A DNA stretch of 64,000 bases, taken from Brachionus plicatilis. Lineage: Eukaryota > Rotifera > Eurotatoria > Ploima > Brachionidae. The stretch spans positions 375,188-439,187 of the forward strand of contig QEOQ01000626.1 of NCBI GenBank assembly GCA_010279815.1. The letters run 5' to 3'. This document shows, piece after piece, positions 24,201 to 35,654 of the stretch. The notes below the pieces were generated by a model. That model saw only the letters and a program-made list of their open reading frames with translations, had not been told where the DNA came from and searched no databases. The first letter of the stretch is position 1, and the number at the start of each line of letters is the position of its first letter. A program made the position numbers and the translations under genes.

Positions 24201-27200
24201 AATAAGATAAAATTTAGATTTTTTATTTATCAAAATTTTTTATTTTTTTCTTAGTGATGTAATGGATGTGAACGGTCCAGTTAAATTGTTCAACAAATCG
24301 AATAGACTGATCAATAAGACAAACTATGTGAATACTAAGCTTAAGCGCAAGTTGACGTCGATGAGACGAAGTAGCACAATGCATGCGTTGTTGCCGTCTG
24401 ATGCCAAGAGACAAAATTCGGACGAGTCTTTGGTCAGAGTGAATGTGCCCAGTGTGCTGAAAAATGACGAGCGCACTGTTAAGCTAGACCGCACAAAGTC
24501 AATCGATTCGGCGAGTAAAAAATACCAAAATAAATGTTTGAATAGTGAGTTTTTTTTTCTTTAAATTTTTTCCTCAATTTTTTTAAAATGTATTTAAAAA
24601 AACAAATTTTTTGAATTTTTTATGGTATTGTAAATTTCAATTCAAATACAAATTATACAATATTCTTCCTTTTTGATAAATTAAAACTAAAGATAATAAA
24701 ATATATTTAAAAAAAAGATACTGCAACAAACTTTTTTGCAACTTTTTTTACTAAAACAATTTTCCTTTTTTTAGTTAATCATAGCAATAATCTATTAAAA
24801 TCTTGTTAATATTTTATTTTTTGTCTTATTTAACATGAGAAAAAATTATTTTAGGTAAATAAGATGCAAGAAAGTATGTTGCACTACGATGCAGGATCAT
24901 TTTTTAATATACTAATTAAGTTTTAATTTAGCAAAAAATGAAGTATTTTGTTTAATATGTATCAGACTTGTGCATAAGTCAAAAATTCAAGTCATTTTAA
25001 AGTTATTTGACTTGACTTGACTTTGAATTGACTTAATTTCAAAAAATTTAATTTTTGTTTTCGAAGGAATTTGATAAAAAAATCGTCTAATTAATTTTCT
25101 AATATGAATAATATTAAAATCTAAAGAATCATAATTAGGATAAGATGCCTTTTATTACGGTTGTTAATTGAAGTTTCCAAAATTCGAAATTTTTTGAAAT
25201 TTTTTTATTTAAACCAAAAATTTAAAATTTTAAAGTCAAATTATTTTTAAAAAACACTATTTTAAAATTGAAATTTTATTTTTGAAATAGAAATTTCAAT
25301 TTTGAACTTTGAAATTTTATTCAAATATGCATATATCATTCTTGAAATTTTTTTCAATTAAAAAAATTATGAAATTCAAAGTGATCTTAAGAAAATATTT
25401 CAATTTTTGACTTCAAAATTTGAATTCAAGTTGACATTTTTAACTCTTCAAAGTATGAGAAATTTTGAAAAAATAAAATTGAAGTTTTTCAGAAAACTTG
25501 CTTTAAATCTACATTTTTTAAAAAGTTTTAGGATAAAATTATATTTTATTTTTTGAATAGAAAAAATTTAGATAAAAAAATTTATGTTAAACAACTTTAA
25601 CTGTATCAAGATTGTAAAATTTAGAACTATTTCAAAAAAAATTGTTTGTGCGTCAAATTTTACAAAACCTTTGTAAATTTATATTAAAAAGAAAACCATT
25701 TAAAAATCGAAAAAAAAGCCTTGCACAAATTAAAAAAATGCCAGTCAATAAATAAATATTTTAATTTCTCCCATTGATATTTGACTTTTTTCAAAAAAAA
25801 TATTTTTTAAAATAAATTTTCAATTTTTTTGTAGATAGCCTGGTAAAAGAGCTATTGGTAACGCGGCAAATAACTCGGGAATTGATAATTGAAAAGATGC
25901 TGTCATTGATCGATTTGCCCATCATAGAACATTTGTTGACAATTGATGAACAGAATGATGTAGAGTATTGTGAAGCGATTCAGTCGTTTGATGCCATGCT
26001 GATTAATAACATGAATTCGTTGAATCTGAACGAATCTATGGATGGTGTTTTTAATAAATCGAATATCAAGTATATCAACAAGTCTTTGGATTGTTTGGCA
26101 CAAAGTTTTGACATGAAACAATGCGATGCAAAAGATGAATGGCGCAAATCGGTCCTACAGGTTCTGGAGTTTATAGACTGGCACAAAAGTTTGTGCAACA
26201 AAAATCAACCCAAAATAAATGATAGAGATTTATCTCTCGTTCTAATGAGAGACATCGAGCTCTATAATTTAGTTTTTAATTATTATACTAGCAAAAAAAG
26301 TCATTTTTTGCACGATTCGTTTCAACCATTGTTCTCAAATATTTTAATTTTTATCAAAAAAAGCCATTATAGTAAAGCATTGGAGATTTTAAATCTAGCA
26401 AGTCTTTTGCTTTTGAAGCAAACCCAGGCTGAATTGAAGAGACTTTTGAAATTTATGTACCTTACCGCAAATAGTTCGCATGCGCCAAGACTATGTGAAG
26501 AGGTAAGTTCAATTTACTAGAATTTGCGGGTCTTTTCGACTCTTTTTTGACGAGAAAAATTTTTTTTGTCTTTTAGATTTTTTGAGTTTAAAAATGATAG
26601 AACTTAATTCAATAATTTTCCTTAAAAGAAAAATTGTTAAATTTTATTCAGGAAAAAAGAGATTTTTAAATTTTTTAAAATCACAATCATAATGTAAAAA
26701 TTTTATGTTATGAAATAATTTTCTTGTCTTTTTTTTGTACTGCAAATACTTTATTTTTGTACAGTAATGAATTTTTTAATTTAAAAAAAAATTAATTTAT
26801 TTAGTGCTAGAATAAGTTTTCTTGGAGACAATCAGTCAGGATTCTGATGAGCTTTTTAACCCGCTTGCTCTTTTCAAAAAATTTGATAAAAATTAAGAAA
26901 GAAAAAAAAAGGCTTCTTGTAATTAATAATAAATTTTGAACTTGACATGAGACTTTTGAATTTTAAACGACTATCAAAAATTATTAATAAAAAAATTTAA
27001 TTAATTTTTTATATGAAATCTATTGTAGAGGCATATTTTCTTTGAAGAAAAACCATGTATATTAATTAACCAAAGACTGCAAAATTCTGCAAATACAAGA
27101 TTAATGAATTGAATACTCGATATCAAAATATGCTTCTTCATTTCATTTGTAATTCATTACAAAAAAATTTAAATTTAAGCCTTAAAATACAATCATTTTA

Positions 27201-29487
27201 TTATAATTTTTTTTAATGTTCTCTTCCATCAAATATCATTTAGACTTTCTTCAGTCTAAAAGTAAAATTTTTTCATTTTTATTTATTTACTTAATTTCGT
27301 AAAGGGTCTACCTTTTCAACATAAAAAAATAACCATTCAACACAATTTCAAAACACTCAGCACAAAATGATTTCTTCTCAACACAAAAATTAAAATTTGA
27401 AAAAAATACTTTTAGCACAAAAATTAAAAATAAAATTAATGCATTCAACACAAAAATTAAAAGCTTGATGAGAAAATTTAAAAAAATTTATTGAAACTGT
27501 TTTAAAGTTGAGCTTAACAGTAAGAAATGTTCTTGTAAGTTTTTCACTAAATTAGAATATTGTGCACATTTATTGCCATTAAAAGAATCTAAAAAAAAAG
27601 TACCGATTTGTCAATAAACCTAAAAGAGGTAGAGCAAAAAATGCGGGAAAATGGTTTTCTAGAGACTAATTTTTTAAATTTCTTTTCTTTAAGCTTCGAA
27701 ATTTGCTTTATTTACCTAACTTCCACTTATAAATATCATTAAATAAAATTTAAAATTAAAAAAAAATTAATTTTTTTATAAATATTTTTGTGTTGAAAAA
27801 AAAATTTCCTTTAAGAATTATTTTCAATCACAATTTTTTTGTGTTAAATTTTTTTTTTTTAAATATAATTTTTTGTGCTGAGAAGAAATCGAATTGTGTT
27901 GAATGTTTTTTTCATTGTGTTATTCAGAAATTGATTGTGCTGAAATAATATTCCCTTTCGTAAATATACTGATCTGTTCGAAGGTAATTTAAAAAATTCT
28001 TTTGGATTGTGAATTTAAGAAAAAAAAAGGAATTATAATCTATATTTGGTTCTGTTAATTGCATCAGATGGTTCTATCGACCCTACTTTTGACTTTTAAA
28101 CAACTCTGTACATAGACAATTTTTAATTTTTATTCTTTATTTTTGGAAAAAAATTTTCAACTTCAACTTCACTTTACTTTTCAGCTTTATTTTCAAAATA
28201 AATTAATTTTTTGAAAGAAAAATTTATTGGGTAAGGTCCTTTGACGCATTAAAAAATACCTTTCTAGCATGAATAAATAATTTTTTCCGCATAAAAAAAA
28301 AACACTAACAGCACAAAAATTTTTTTAGAATAGCATGAAATTTACTTTAACGCATAGAAAATCGATGATCGCATAGAAAAAATAACTTAAACGAATATAA
28401 AATCAAAAATCACATAAAAAAATATGATAGAAGAATATCATAGAAAAAACTGTTGAATGATTAGAGCTCATTGAGCTTTGAGTGGACGACCACAAGGTCT
28501 CTTTTGTAAAGAACCAACTCGTTCAGGATCCTTATTCGGCGAGTTTGTTATTGTTTTTGATTCTCATGGCAGTGAAACAAAATTTCTTTTTCTAGTGACT
28601 CGAACAGGTTTAGGGTCAGTTTCAAAGTCTTTTCCGCAAACACTTTTATTTTATCTGAGTCATATTTTAATTGACTTCGAATAAAAATTTTAATGCTTTA
28701 ATGATTTTTCTTAATCTATATTGCATTTTATTATGCGCTTTTAGAAAAAATAAAAACATGCTTAACTTAATTGTCTATATGCTATAATTTTTTTTTTCGT
28801 GCGTTTTTTTTTTTTTTTGCGGCAAAAACCCTCGCCCAAATTTATTCTAAAAAATTTTTCTTTAAAAAAGTTAGGGTTTATTTAGTAAATTTATTCGTTA
28901 GAATTTTTTTTAAAAACTCAAATTAGTGCCAAAAAAATTTTAGTGTAAAAAATTTTGAATTATATTTTTTAGTTTTTCTCCAAAAAAATAAAGTACCCAA
29001 GGTTTAATATGAATTACACAAAATTCCATGATAGAATTTTTATTTTAAATATTCCTAGATTTGTTTAAAAAAATTAAATTTTCAGAAGCCGAATAACAGT
29101 GTTTTGTTGAACCAATTTGCCAACTGTTTAATCAGTCCAAAACATATATCATTCGAAGATTCGAGGCTCTTGCTCAACTTCATGCTCAATAATTTTGACA
29201 ATTTGTTCAGACTGACTAAATCAATAGAAGAGTCGATTGGTAAGCGACGCATTATGGTTCAAAATGGCCATGAGGAAGCCCTATTAGAGCAGGTTTACTG
29301 CAAAAAGCTTTCGGATAAAGAGTACAATGAAAAATCGAAGGAAGAAACATCCAAAGGGCTGATCGACTTGATAAACCATATTATAGATGATCCACAAATT
29401 AGTCTTAAACACAAAAAATTAAAACTTAAGGCTTTGCAGCGTATCCATCCAGATATATATGAGAAAAATTTTGCTAACATTCTTTAA
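21206..29487 (+). CDS. DEPDC7: DEPDC7-like DEP-domain protein
   Basis: Exons 21206-21894, 24255-24544, 25835-26502 and 29086-29487 have GT/AG borders and joined phases, giving 682 residues (human DEPDC7 has about 510). The N-terminal DEP domain (residues about 25-155) includes ILWNSILANLKSQL, GAQCIDLVYSFL and CAKLCQTMMDSGIFE. Exon 3 carries the family-specific helical region (LIDLPIIEHLL, DEWRKSVLQVLEFI, ELKRLLKFMYLTAN). Exon 4 ends with the DEPDC7 C-terminus (LKLKALQRIHPDIYEKNF). The DEP domain carries a low-complexity insertion before GAQC, and exon 2 is basic and poorly conserved. DEPDC7 is reported to act with CARMA scaffolds in NF-kB signalling in mammals; the role here is unknown. The three long introns (2.4, 1.3 and 2.6 kb) are repeat-rich. 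Confidence 0.88.
21895..24254 (+). other. DEPDC7 intron 1 with tandem motif repeats
   Basis: No exon is seen in 2.36 kb. From about 22005 to 22240 there are four to five degenerate units of about 60 bp built on AAGTYCAAGTCATTAAAAA-AGTCAAAGTTAA. Near 24110-24200 the motif returns inverted (GACTTGGACTTTA). This suggests the arms of another motif-array element, but its ends are unclear. Confidence 0.4.
24545..25834 (+). other. DEPDC7 intron 2
   Basis: 1.29 kb, AT-rich, without a recognisable exon. Near 24965 it contains CAGACTTGTGCATAAGTCAA, which resembles a sequence near 20813 (CAGACTTGTTTATAAGTCAA), so both may be element ends. Confidence 0.4.
27304..27955 (+). mobile_element. GGG...CCC element, 652 bp, with an AT-hook relic
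   Basis: Perfect 9-bp direct duplication TTTCGTAAA at 27295-27303 and 27956-27964. The element starts GGGTCTACC and ends ATATTCCC. The arms are dense in AACACAAAA (left) and TTTTGTGTT (right). In the centre, 27601-27669 reads in one frame to a stop and includes NKPKRGRAKNAGKWFS, an AT-hook-like tail. The duplication length and the GGG ends fit a Mutator-like or hAT element; the transposase itself is absent. Confidence 0.7.
28229..28837 (-). mobile_element. GGG...CCC element, 609 bp, with an AT-hook relic
   Basis: Perfect 9-bp duplication AAATTTATT at 28220-28228 and 28838-28846. Its TIR is degenerate: GGGTAAGGTCCTTTGACGC against the reverse complement of the right end, GGGCGAGGGTTTTTGCCGC. 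The arms repeat GCATARAAAA on the left and the inverse (TATGCGCTTTT, GTGCG) on the right. On the minus strand, 28468-28586 contains KRPCGRPLKAQ just before a stop, an AT-hook-like tail, with an in-frame stop further upstream. The 68-codon plus-strand ORF over this stretch is its shadow. Confidence 0.7.
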
Positions 29488-30121
29488 AAAACAATTTTAA
29501 AAATCAAATTTTAATGAAATCAATTTATTAACAAAATCTTGTTTAAAATGTATAATTTTATAATTTTTTTTATTTTATAAAAAATAATTTTTATTGAAAT
29601 TAAAAATATTTTTAGGAGTTTAGGTCGATATTGTAGGCTGCTTCGTGCCGTTCTAGTTTTGTCCACTATCGGCATGAAGTACATTTAATTAATTTCATTT
29701 TTGTTGTCTTTTTTCTTGTTATAATTACTCAAAGCAACGAATTCAGTCAGTAACGAATTTATTGAATCGAATTTTGTTTTCCTGTTATTTGGAACAACGA
29801 GTCACCATGCAATTTTTTTTTAATTTTATGTTGATAATTTTAAAATAAATATCGAAACGGGTTTTTTTATTAAAAACTCTTTGAATGTAAAGATGATAAA
29901 AATTTTAAAAATTTTGGAAAATTTCTCTACCCCGAAATGAATAAAAAATTTAAAATTAAAATATATTTTTATTTTATTTTGAACTCTTAATAAAAAATTG
30001 ATTTTGAATATAAATATAAAATTGGATAAATGTGATTAATTTAAAATTTAAAATTAAACATTCCTGTATTTTGTTTAAAAATAATTTAAAATAAACGGAA
30101 AACATGTCACTTAAAATTCAA

Positions 30122-30193
30122 GATCGCATGGTGTAGTGGTTATCACATCTGTCTAACACACAGGAGGTCCCAAGTTCGATCCTTGGTGCGATC
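30122..30193 (+). tRNA. tRNA-Val (AAC)
   Basis: Same 72-nt tRNA as the copy at 12142, anticodon AAC, followed by ATTTTTA. It stands alone, without a partner copy. Confidence 0.95.
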
Positions 30194-30943
30194 ATTTTTA
30201 TTGAGTGGAATTTCAATTAAAAATCTCTAAGTATACTTTCAAAATACTGTAAATTTTTTACTTAATTTTGTTTTAAAAATTTTATTAAAAAATTAAGTTT
30301 AGCTCTAAATAAGGACATCTTGAAGTAGATGATCAATTCAAAATATCGTTTCAATTTAAAAAGTTGATCTTTAGAAATTAAAATAAATATTTAATTAAAA
30401 ATAAATTAAAAATGGATTTTGTCAATTGATTGAGAAAATGTTTTATTTATTTTTGTATTCTTTAAATCTACATAACATGTTAATCATGTTACATTGAAAT
30501 TATTTAAATTAAATCAAAGATTTATTTTAATATCTAAAGACGTTTTGAATTGAACTTCAAGATGCCTAAATAAGATGATTTTTTATTTATAATTTAAAAT
30601 ATCGGATAAATGCAGAATTAAATAAAAAGTAAAAAAACGAAATCATGTAATAATAAATATTTTTTAAATTTTCCTATTCCATTTCATTTTCGTTTTAGTA
30701 ACTTAATTTTCAAGATCTGACGAAATCAGAGATTGGGTTCTCTCAAAATTAATCAAAAATGTAATTAATCAGCAAAAATAACGACATCTAAATAAGCAAC
30801 TTTTTGAAAGAGTAGCAACCTGGTGAATAAAAATCCAACAACAACACTTACTACTTCTGCTTCCAAATTATTGTACATTAAATTAAAATTTCAAAATTTA
30901 GACCAATATTTAAATAATTTTGAAATTTATGTTACAAATGAGA

Positions 30944-31260
30944 TAAATAGTTCCCCACAATTAAAAAAACTGTTCCCCACAAACTAAAACTTTCTAACAC
31001 AAATCACTTCAAAACACAATTTTTTTGCGCCGAATTCAAAAAAAAAGAATTTTTACATATTTAGCCAAATAACTGGTTAACACAAATTTTTTGTGGTGAC
31101 AAAAAATTTAACAAATCTGTTAAATAATTTTTTCAAATAGTGTTTATAAATTATATATTAACAAATTAAGTATTAAATTAACAAAATAATTAAATTGAAA
31201 TCTATTTTAAGGAAAACAAATTACCAGTTAATTTTGGACGACCTTTTTTAGGTTTATTAA
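30944..31260 (-). mobile_element. Truncated motif-array element with an AT-hook relic
   Basis: The left side repeats AACACAA and TTCCCCACAA motifs like those of the element at 27304. On the minus strand, 31202-31258 reads NKPKKGRPKLTGNLFSLK and then stop. It aligns with the relic at 27601 (NKPKRGRAKNAGKWFSRD, stop). The opposite arm and the target duplication were not found, so the copy appears truncated. Confidence 0.5.
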
Positions 31261-32773
31261 AAAATTAGTCGTATTCTCATATAATATTAGCCCTGCATCA
31301 TTCAATTAATTGTCATTGTTTTTTCTTTTTCGTTTTATTTTTTTGGATTTTTAATCTCCAAAAATTCGGAAGTTTTATTTTAGAATAAATTCTTGTCTAT
31401 GAAATAATTAATTTCTTAAACGGAGCAATTTTTTTTACCAAATTATTTATTAACATTCAAAATCAACAGGTGTTCATAGGAGATGAAAAAAGCTGCATGC
31501 AGTTTATTCTTTCCAAACTTGGATGTTAGTGATTGGAATATCTTAACCCAATCTATCGTTAATGCTGAGTCAAAAGAAATAATAAAAAAATTTAGATTAA
31601 CCAAATTTACTCATAATGCTACTAAGAACTTAAACCAAAAAAGGCCCCAATATTTATTAAATAACTGCAGAAGTTTTCGCTCATTTAAAAAAAAAATCTG
31701 TTTTTTGAAAAATTTTTTTGTAGCATACTAGAATTATACTCAAAAATATATGACTTTAAATACATTTATGCTCAGGCTAAGATTTTTCTGTAAAAATTCC
31801 ACTATCAATGGCAGTTAAATAAAGAAGTAATTGAAAAGTTCCTAAAAATTTGCACGAATTTTAAAGGCATTTAGACCTATGCAATCAACACATTATCTAG
31901 TCAAATGGACAAACAATTAATTAAGTGACTAAAAGTGATCTTCAATCCTTTTGAATTTTTGATTCAAAAAAATTAATTTATTAAATTTTCACATTTAAAA
32001 AAATTGTTTCATGCATTTTTAATCATTTTTGATAATTAGTTTTATTTAAATGCATAAATAACCTTTTTATATTTTTTAATTTATTTTTATTTTTTCTAAT
32101 CCTCATCATGTACCATACAGCTTAAAGTCCTGACTTGGTACATTCAGATCAACCTGTTTTGTTCGATGCCTGTGATGCAACTGGACTCATTAGGATTTGG
32201 AAAGGGGTGGAATAAATAAAAGGAAATTACTTAAGAATTTATGTTTATTTCTCTACTTATTTGAGCTTTAGCGAAAAATTAATAAAATGATAAAATTTAT
32301 CTTTTAAATTATCTATATGATTATGTTAGACAATCAAGAATCATCTTATAAAGCATTAAAAATAATACCTTAAATTCAAATTAAGTTTGTGTATAATTTA
32401 AATTGTTATTTAAGTTTAAAAATGAAAATTTATTGATAGCCACATTCCATTCCGATAACCATACCTGTAGGTACACTATTTCCAAAAATGTAATGAAGTA
32501 AAAAAGTGATGCATAAAATGTTTTTGCGCTAAATGGTACCATGTGGGATACAAAAATTTTTAAAAAAAATCGTGAAAATGATAGAATTTATTTTGAAAAT
32601 TGATCCTTATTTTTCTTAAATAAAATAAAATCATATTGTTAAAATAGGCGGAAGCTAAACAGAAAAAAAAAACAAAAAAAAACTAAAATAAAAAAACAAA
32701 AAAATAATTGATTTTAATTTTTTCAATTCCTAAATTCCGATTGAAATTTACTTAAATCAAAGCTCAAAAAAAT

Positions 32774-32845
32774 GATCGCACCAAGGATCGAACTTGGGAC
32801 CTCCTGTGTGTTAGACAGATGTGATAACCACTACACCATGCGATC
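32774..32845 (-). tRNA. tRNA-Val (AAC)
   Basis: Identical to the other copies, on the minus strand. It forms a head-to-head pair with 32959, in the same arrangement as 13413/13597. Confidence 0.95.
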
Positions 32846-32958
32846 TCTTATCATAAATGATCCTTACCTTAAACCAAATTTAAATCAAGATGAATTGCCA
32901 ATTTTTTTTTTATCAATTAAGGCAAATAAAATATTTTTTGAATTATTTATCAATAAGA

Positions 32959-33030
32959 GATCGCATGGTGTAGTGGTTATCACATCTGTCTAACACACAG
33001 GAGGTCCCAAGTTCGATCCTTGGTGCGATC
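32959..33030 (+). tRNA. tRNA-Val (AAC)
   Basis: Identical to the other copies and followed by a run of seven T. It is the plus-strand member of the second palindromic pair. Confidence 0.95.
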
Positions 33031-33351
33031 ATTTTTTTCGAAAAAAATTTTTTTTTTACTTTAAACAAAATATTGATTCTAAATAATTTTATAAATTTAT
33101 TGATAAAACATTTCGAAAAAAAAAAAAGCGAATATATTTTGTCATACGGATCCAGTAGATTGCAGAATTGATAGAAAAAAAAAAAAAACTAAGAGAAGAT
33201 CAAGAAATAGTAAATGTTGAGAAAATAGCAAAGCTTCTCTTAAATTCATTCCATTATTCGATTAAAGATTATATTTATAAACTTTATTAGAAAAAGTCTT
33301 AAAAAAAAACTTATTAAAAAAATCATTTATTAATTTGTCAAGTAGTTCATT

Positions 33352-34222
33352 TTAATCTTGAACTTCAACTATTAAAGGAGCTTCGTATTGAGTGTGTCTG
33401 ATGCCGAATGAGTATCCTGGAGCCGCTCGTTTATTAATACTAACTCTTTCAGGCGAATGAGCGCCAGGTCCTGGTTTAAGAGTCGAATCGCCTGGCATCA
33501 CATTGCGCCCTAGCATGCTGTAATGAGGAGCTTCCATTTTGTATTTGCCATTATAAACAACATTGTAATTGCCCGGTCCGGGAGTCTTTAATTTTAAATA
33601 AAAATAGTTCTTAATTTTTTTTTGCCAGAATTACTTTTTGTAAATCTTCATGGAAACTTCCGATCTTGCTTCTGCCAGTTAGGGTATATGACGGGGCTTG
33701 TGATTTACTACTTTGAATAGTTTTGCCCAACATACCAGGCAAACTATAATAATTAGGAGCTATTTTTGGAAATTTAAAATTTTTTAATTAATTCACAACC
33801 AGCTTTAATTGTTTACCAGGTGTATTATCAGTTCCCCTATATTTGTGTTTAACACCGAATGTGTAAGCAGGTTGCTTGTTGAAAACGCCTTCCATGACTT
33901 TTTGTTCCTCAGGCTTGTACTTGCCTGGACCTGGTGTGTTTGAGTTGTTTTTGTCTGCATGTCTACTGTACAATGAATAAGCTGGAGTGCCGTCTTTACC
34001 AGAGCGGGTTATCCTTGGATTCGGATAGTAAGCTGGACCAGGACTGCACTCATCCTTGAATTTACCACTTTTCACTCCGAACGAGTATGCTGCGGCTTTG
34101 AAATGCACACTTCTCGGATCGTGCTCTCTGACACCCATTAGACCTGGCAAACCGTATGCTGGACCCGGTGTGCTGTACATGGCCGAAATCGGACCTCTAG
34201 GCACTGTTGGCGTATAAACCAT
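33352..34222 (-). CDS. ODF3: ODF3 / CIMAP1A (SHIPPO-repeat) protein
   Basis: Exons on the minus strand: 33817-34222, 33635-33759 and 33352-33585, with introns of 57 and 49 nt. They join to 254 residues, the same length as human ODF3. The SHIPPO signature recurs: STPGPAYGLP, CSPGPAYY, NTPGPGKY, NTPGAP-like across the first splice, TPGPGNY and KPGPGAHSPE. The N-terminal PRGPISAMYSTPGP and C-terminal YEAPLIVEVQD match the family ends. ODF3 and its relatives are ciliary and flagellar microtubule-associated proteins of sperm and motile cilia. Confidence 0.92.
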
Positions 34223-35279
34223 CTTTTATGCTTGCTCACAATCTAAAACAAAATTTTTAATCGAAAATTTTGAGCTCAAAAAAAAAAAAGCTTTAGAACT
34301 AAATCTCTTTAGTGGTAACGAGAAAGTAAAATTTTGCTTAACAACAGAGCTCAATTAGCAAACTAATAGGTAACCTTTGAAAGTAGTTCTAATAGTTTTA
34401 AAAATTAAAATATTTATTAATAAAATTTAATCGACTTTTTATCATATCTATTAATTAAATTTAAAAACAAAATAAAAATCTTATCTTTTTTTAATTTAAA
34501 AAAAGTTTCAAATTTTTATTTTTTGATTTTATGTGATCTAATTCCTAAACAAAAAAATTGGAACTAAATTTATTAGGTGTTCAACAATCACGAACCTTCT
34601 AGAAAGCAACAGTTGCATAACATTTTTTTAAAACATGTAAAACAAATCCCTTAATTAAACAGCATTTAATTAAATTTTATCTAGAAAATAATTTTTTGGA
34701 CTTTTGTTTTAAAATTTATTCAAATTCTAAACCCGAAAATAAATTTATATATTTTTTATTTGCCACTTTTGGTTGAAATTTATGGTTCTCTTGTTTTGTT
34801 CAGTTCGTTCTATGTTTTAGTGTGTATGTGTTGACGTTGACGACTTGCCAAGCAACTTATTTAGTAAATTGTGCTAATACTTGGAAAAAAATTCTTCTAT
34901 TACCACCTTTAGTATACACAGTTACTTAATTTTTGGATCTAATACGAAAGCAATTCAAAGCTCTATGTACAAGCACATTTGTTTCAAAATCTAGAAGGTC
35001 TTTTATTGCCAAGGTATTCGAAAAACAGGTGTTTGACAATTTAATTTATGCAATTACTTAGCAGCCAAACAAATCTTCTGGTTGCCGTGGCACTTTTGAC
35101 AAAAAATTAAACAATTTAAATCCTCAGAGAATCGAGTTGGAAAAATTAGTTTTTCTGATTGTAATAATTTTTTCCTCTTGAAAATTAAACAAATCATATA
35201 TTAAAAAAAAGAATTAAATATAATAATTTATTGACTAAAAATTAATATTTGACAATATGAAAATTATTTGCGAAAAAAG
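34223..35279. other. Intergenic upstream of ODF3
   Basis: AT-rich. An ACCTTCTAGA core occurs in opposite orientations at about 34594 and about 34993. No gene or clear element is seen. Confidence 0.4.
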
Positions 35280-35654
35280 TCAATTTCTTGTCCTTTGAAG
35301 TTGGGTTCTGTAAGTTTTATTTCTTTTTATTGAATTAAAATCTTGGTAAACAGTAACAATGTCGAAAAAACTAACTTTTTTTTTTGGCTGCTGCTTTTCA
35401 CATTTAATACTATACTCAAAAATTGACTCATTTGAGACCGACATCGCCTTTTTGGGTTTAGGCGGAAGTTTAGAAGAAACTTGGACTATTTTTATATCGT
35501 TTTTATTTTCTTGGCGCACACATAATTTTGAATAGTCTTGAATTTTTTGTTTTTTCAAGATGAAATGTTTGACCGAAGATATTTTTGGATTCACCAAATT
35601 TTCAGCTTTTGATGATTTTTGGAAGATTTTTAAATCAAAATTTTTTATCTCCAT
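35280..35654 (-). CDS. Small orphan protein with a possible PP1-docking motif
   Basis: Single ORF of 124 residues from the ATG at 35654. It is lysine-rich and mostly disordered (KLPPKPKKAMSVSN) and ends in KKKVSFFDIVTVYQDF. KVSF preceded by basic residues fits the RVxF protein phosphatase 1 docking consensus, which is short and often matched by chance. The sequence is less AT-driven than its surroundings. No homologue is recognised. It could be the last exon of a longer gene. Confidence 0.5.
   Translation of the reverse strand: MEIKNFDLKIFQKSSKAENLVNPKISSVKHFILKKQKIQDYSKLCVRQENKNDIKIVQVSSKLPPKPKKAMSVSNESIFEYSIKCEKQQPKKKVSFFDIVTVYQDFNSIKRNKTYRTQLQRTRN

Larger units (their letters stand above)
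26503..29085 (+). other. DEPDC7 intron 3 with two transposon insertions
   Basis: 2.58 kb that holds the elements 27304-27955 and 28229-28837. The remainder is AT-rich with no exon-like ORF. Confidence 0.6.
29488..33351. other. Intergenic, DEPDC7 to ODF3, with tRNA genes
   Basis: Holds tRNA-Val genes at 30122, 32774 and 32959 and a truncated AT-hook element (about 30944-31260). Slightly GC-richer patches without an identified product lie at 29630-29690 and 32120-32215. The rest is AT-rich and featureless. Confidence 0.5.

Noticed and set aside
29630..29690. GC-richer patch with an open minus-strand frame starting MYFMPIVDKTRTA
   Set aside because: Could be an exon or repeat fragment, but it is too short and nothing around it supports a gene.
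31483..31731. ORF of 82 codons (MKKAACSLFFPNLDV...)
   Set aside because: Possibly a transposon remnant, but no motif or splice structure supports a gene.
32120..32215. Slightly GC-richer patch, open on both strands
   Set aside because: No recognisable product.
32772..32993. ORF spanning two tRNA genes
   Set aside because: It is a translation of the antisense tRNA and spacer.
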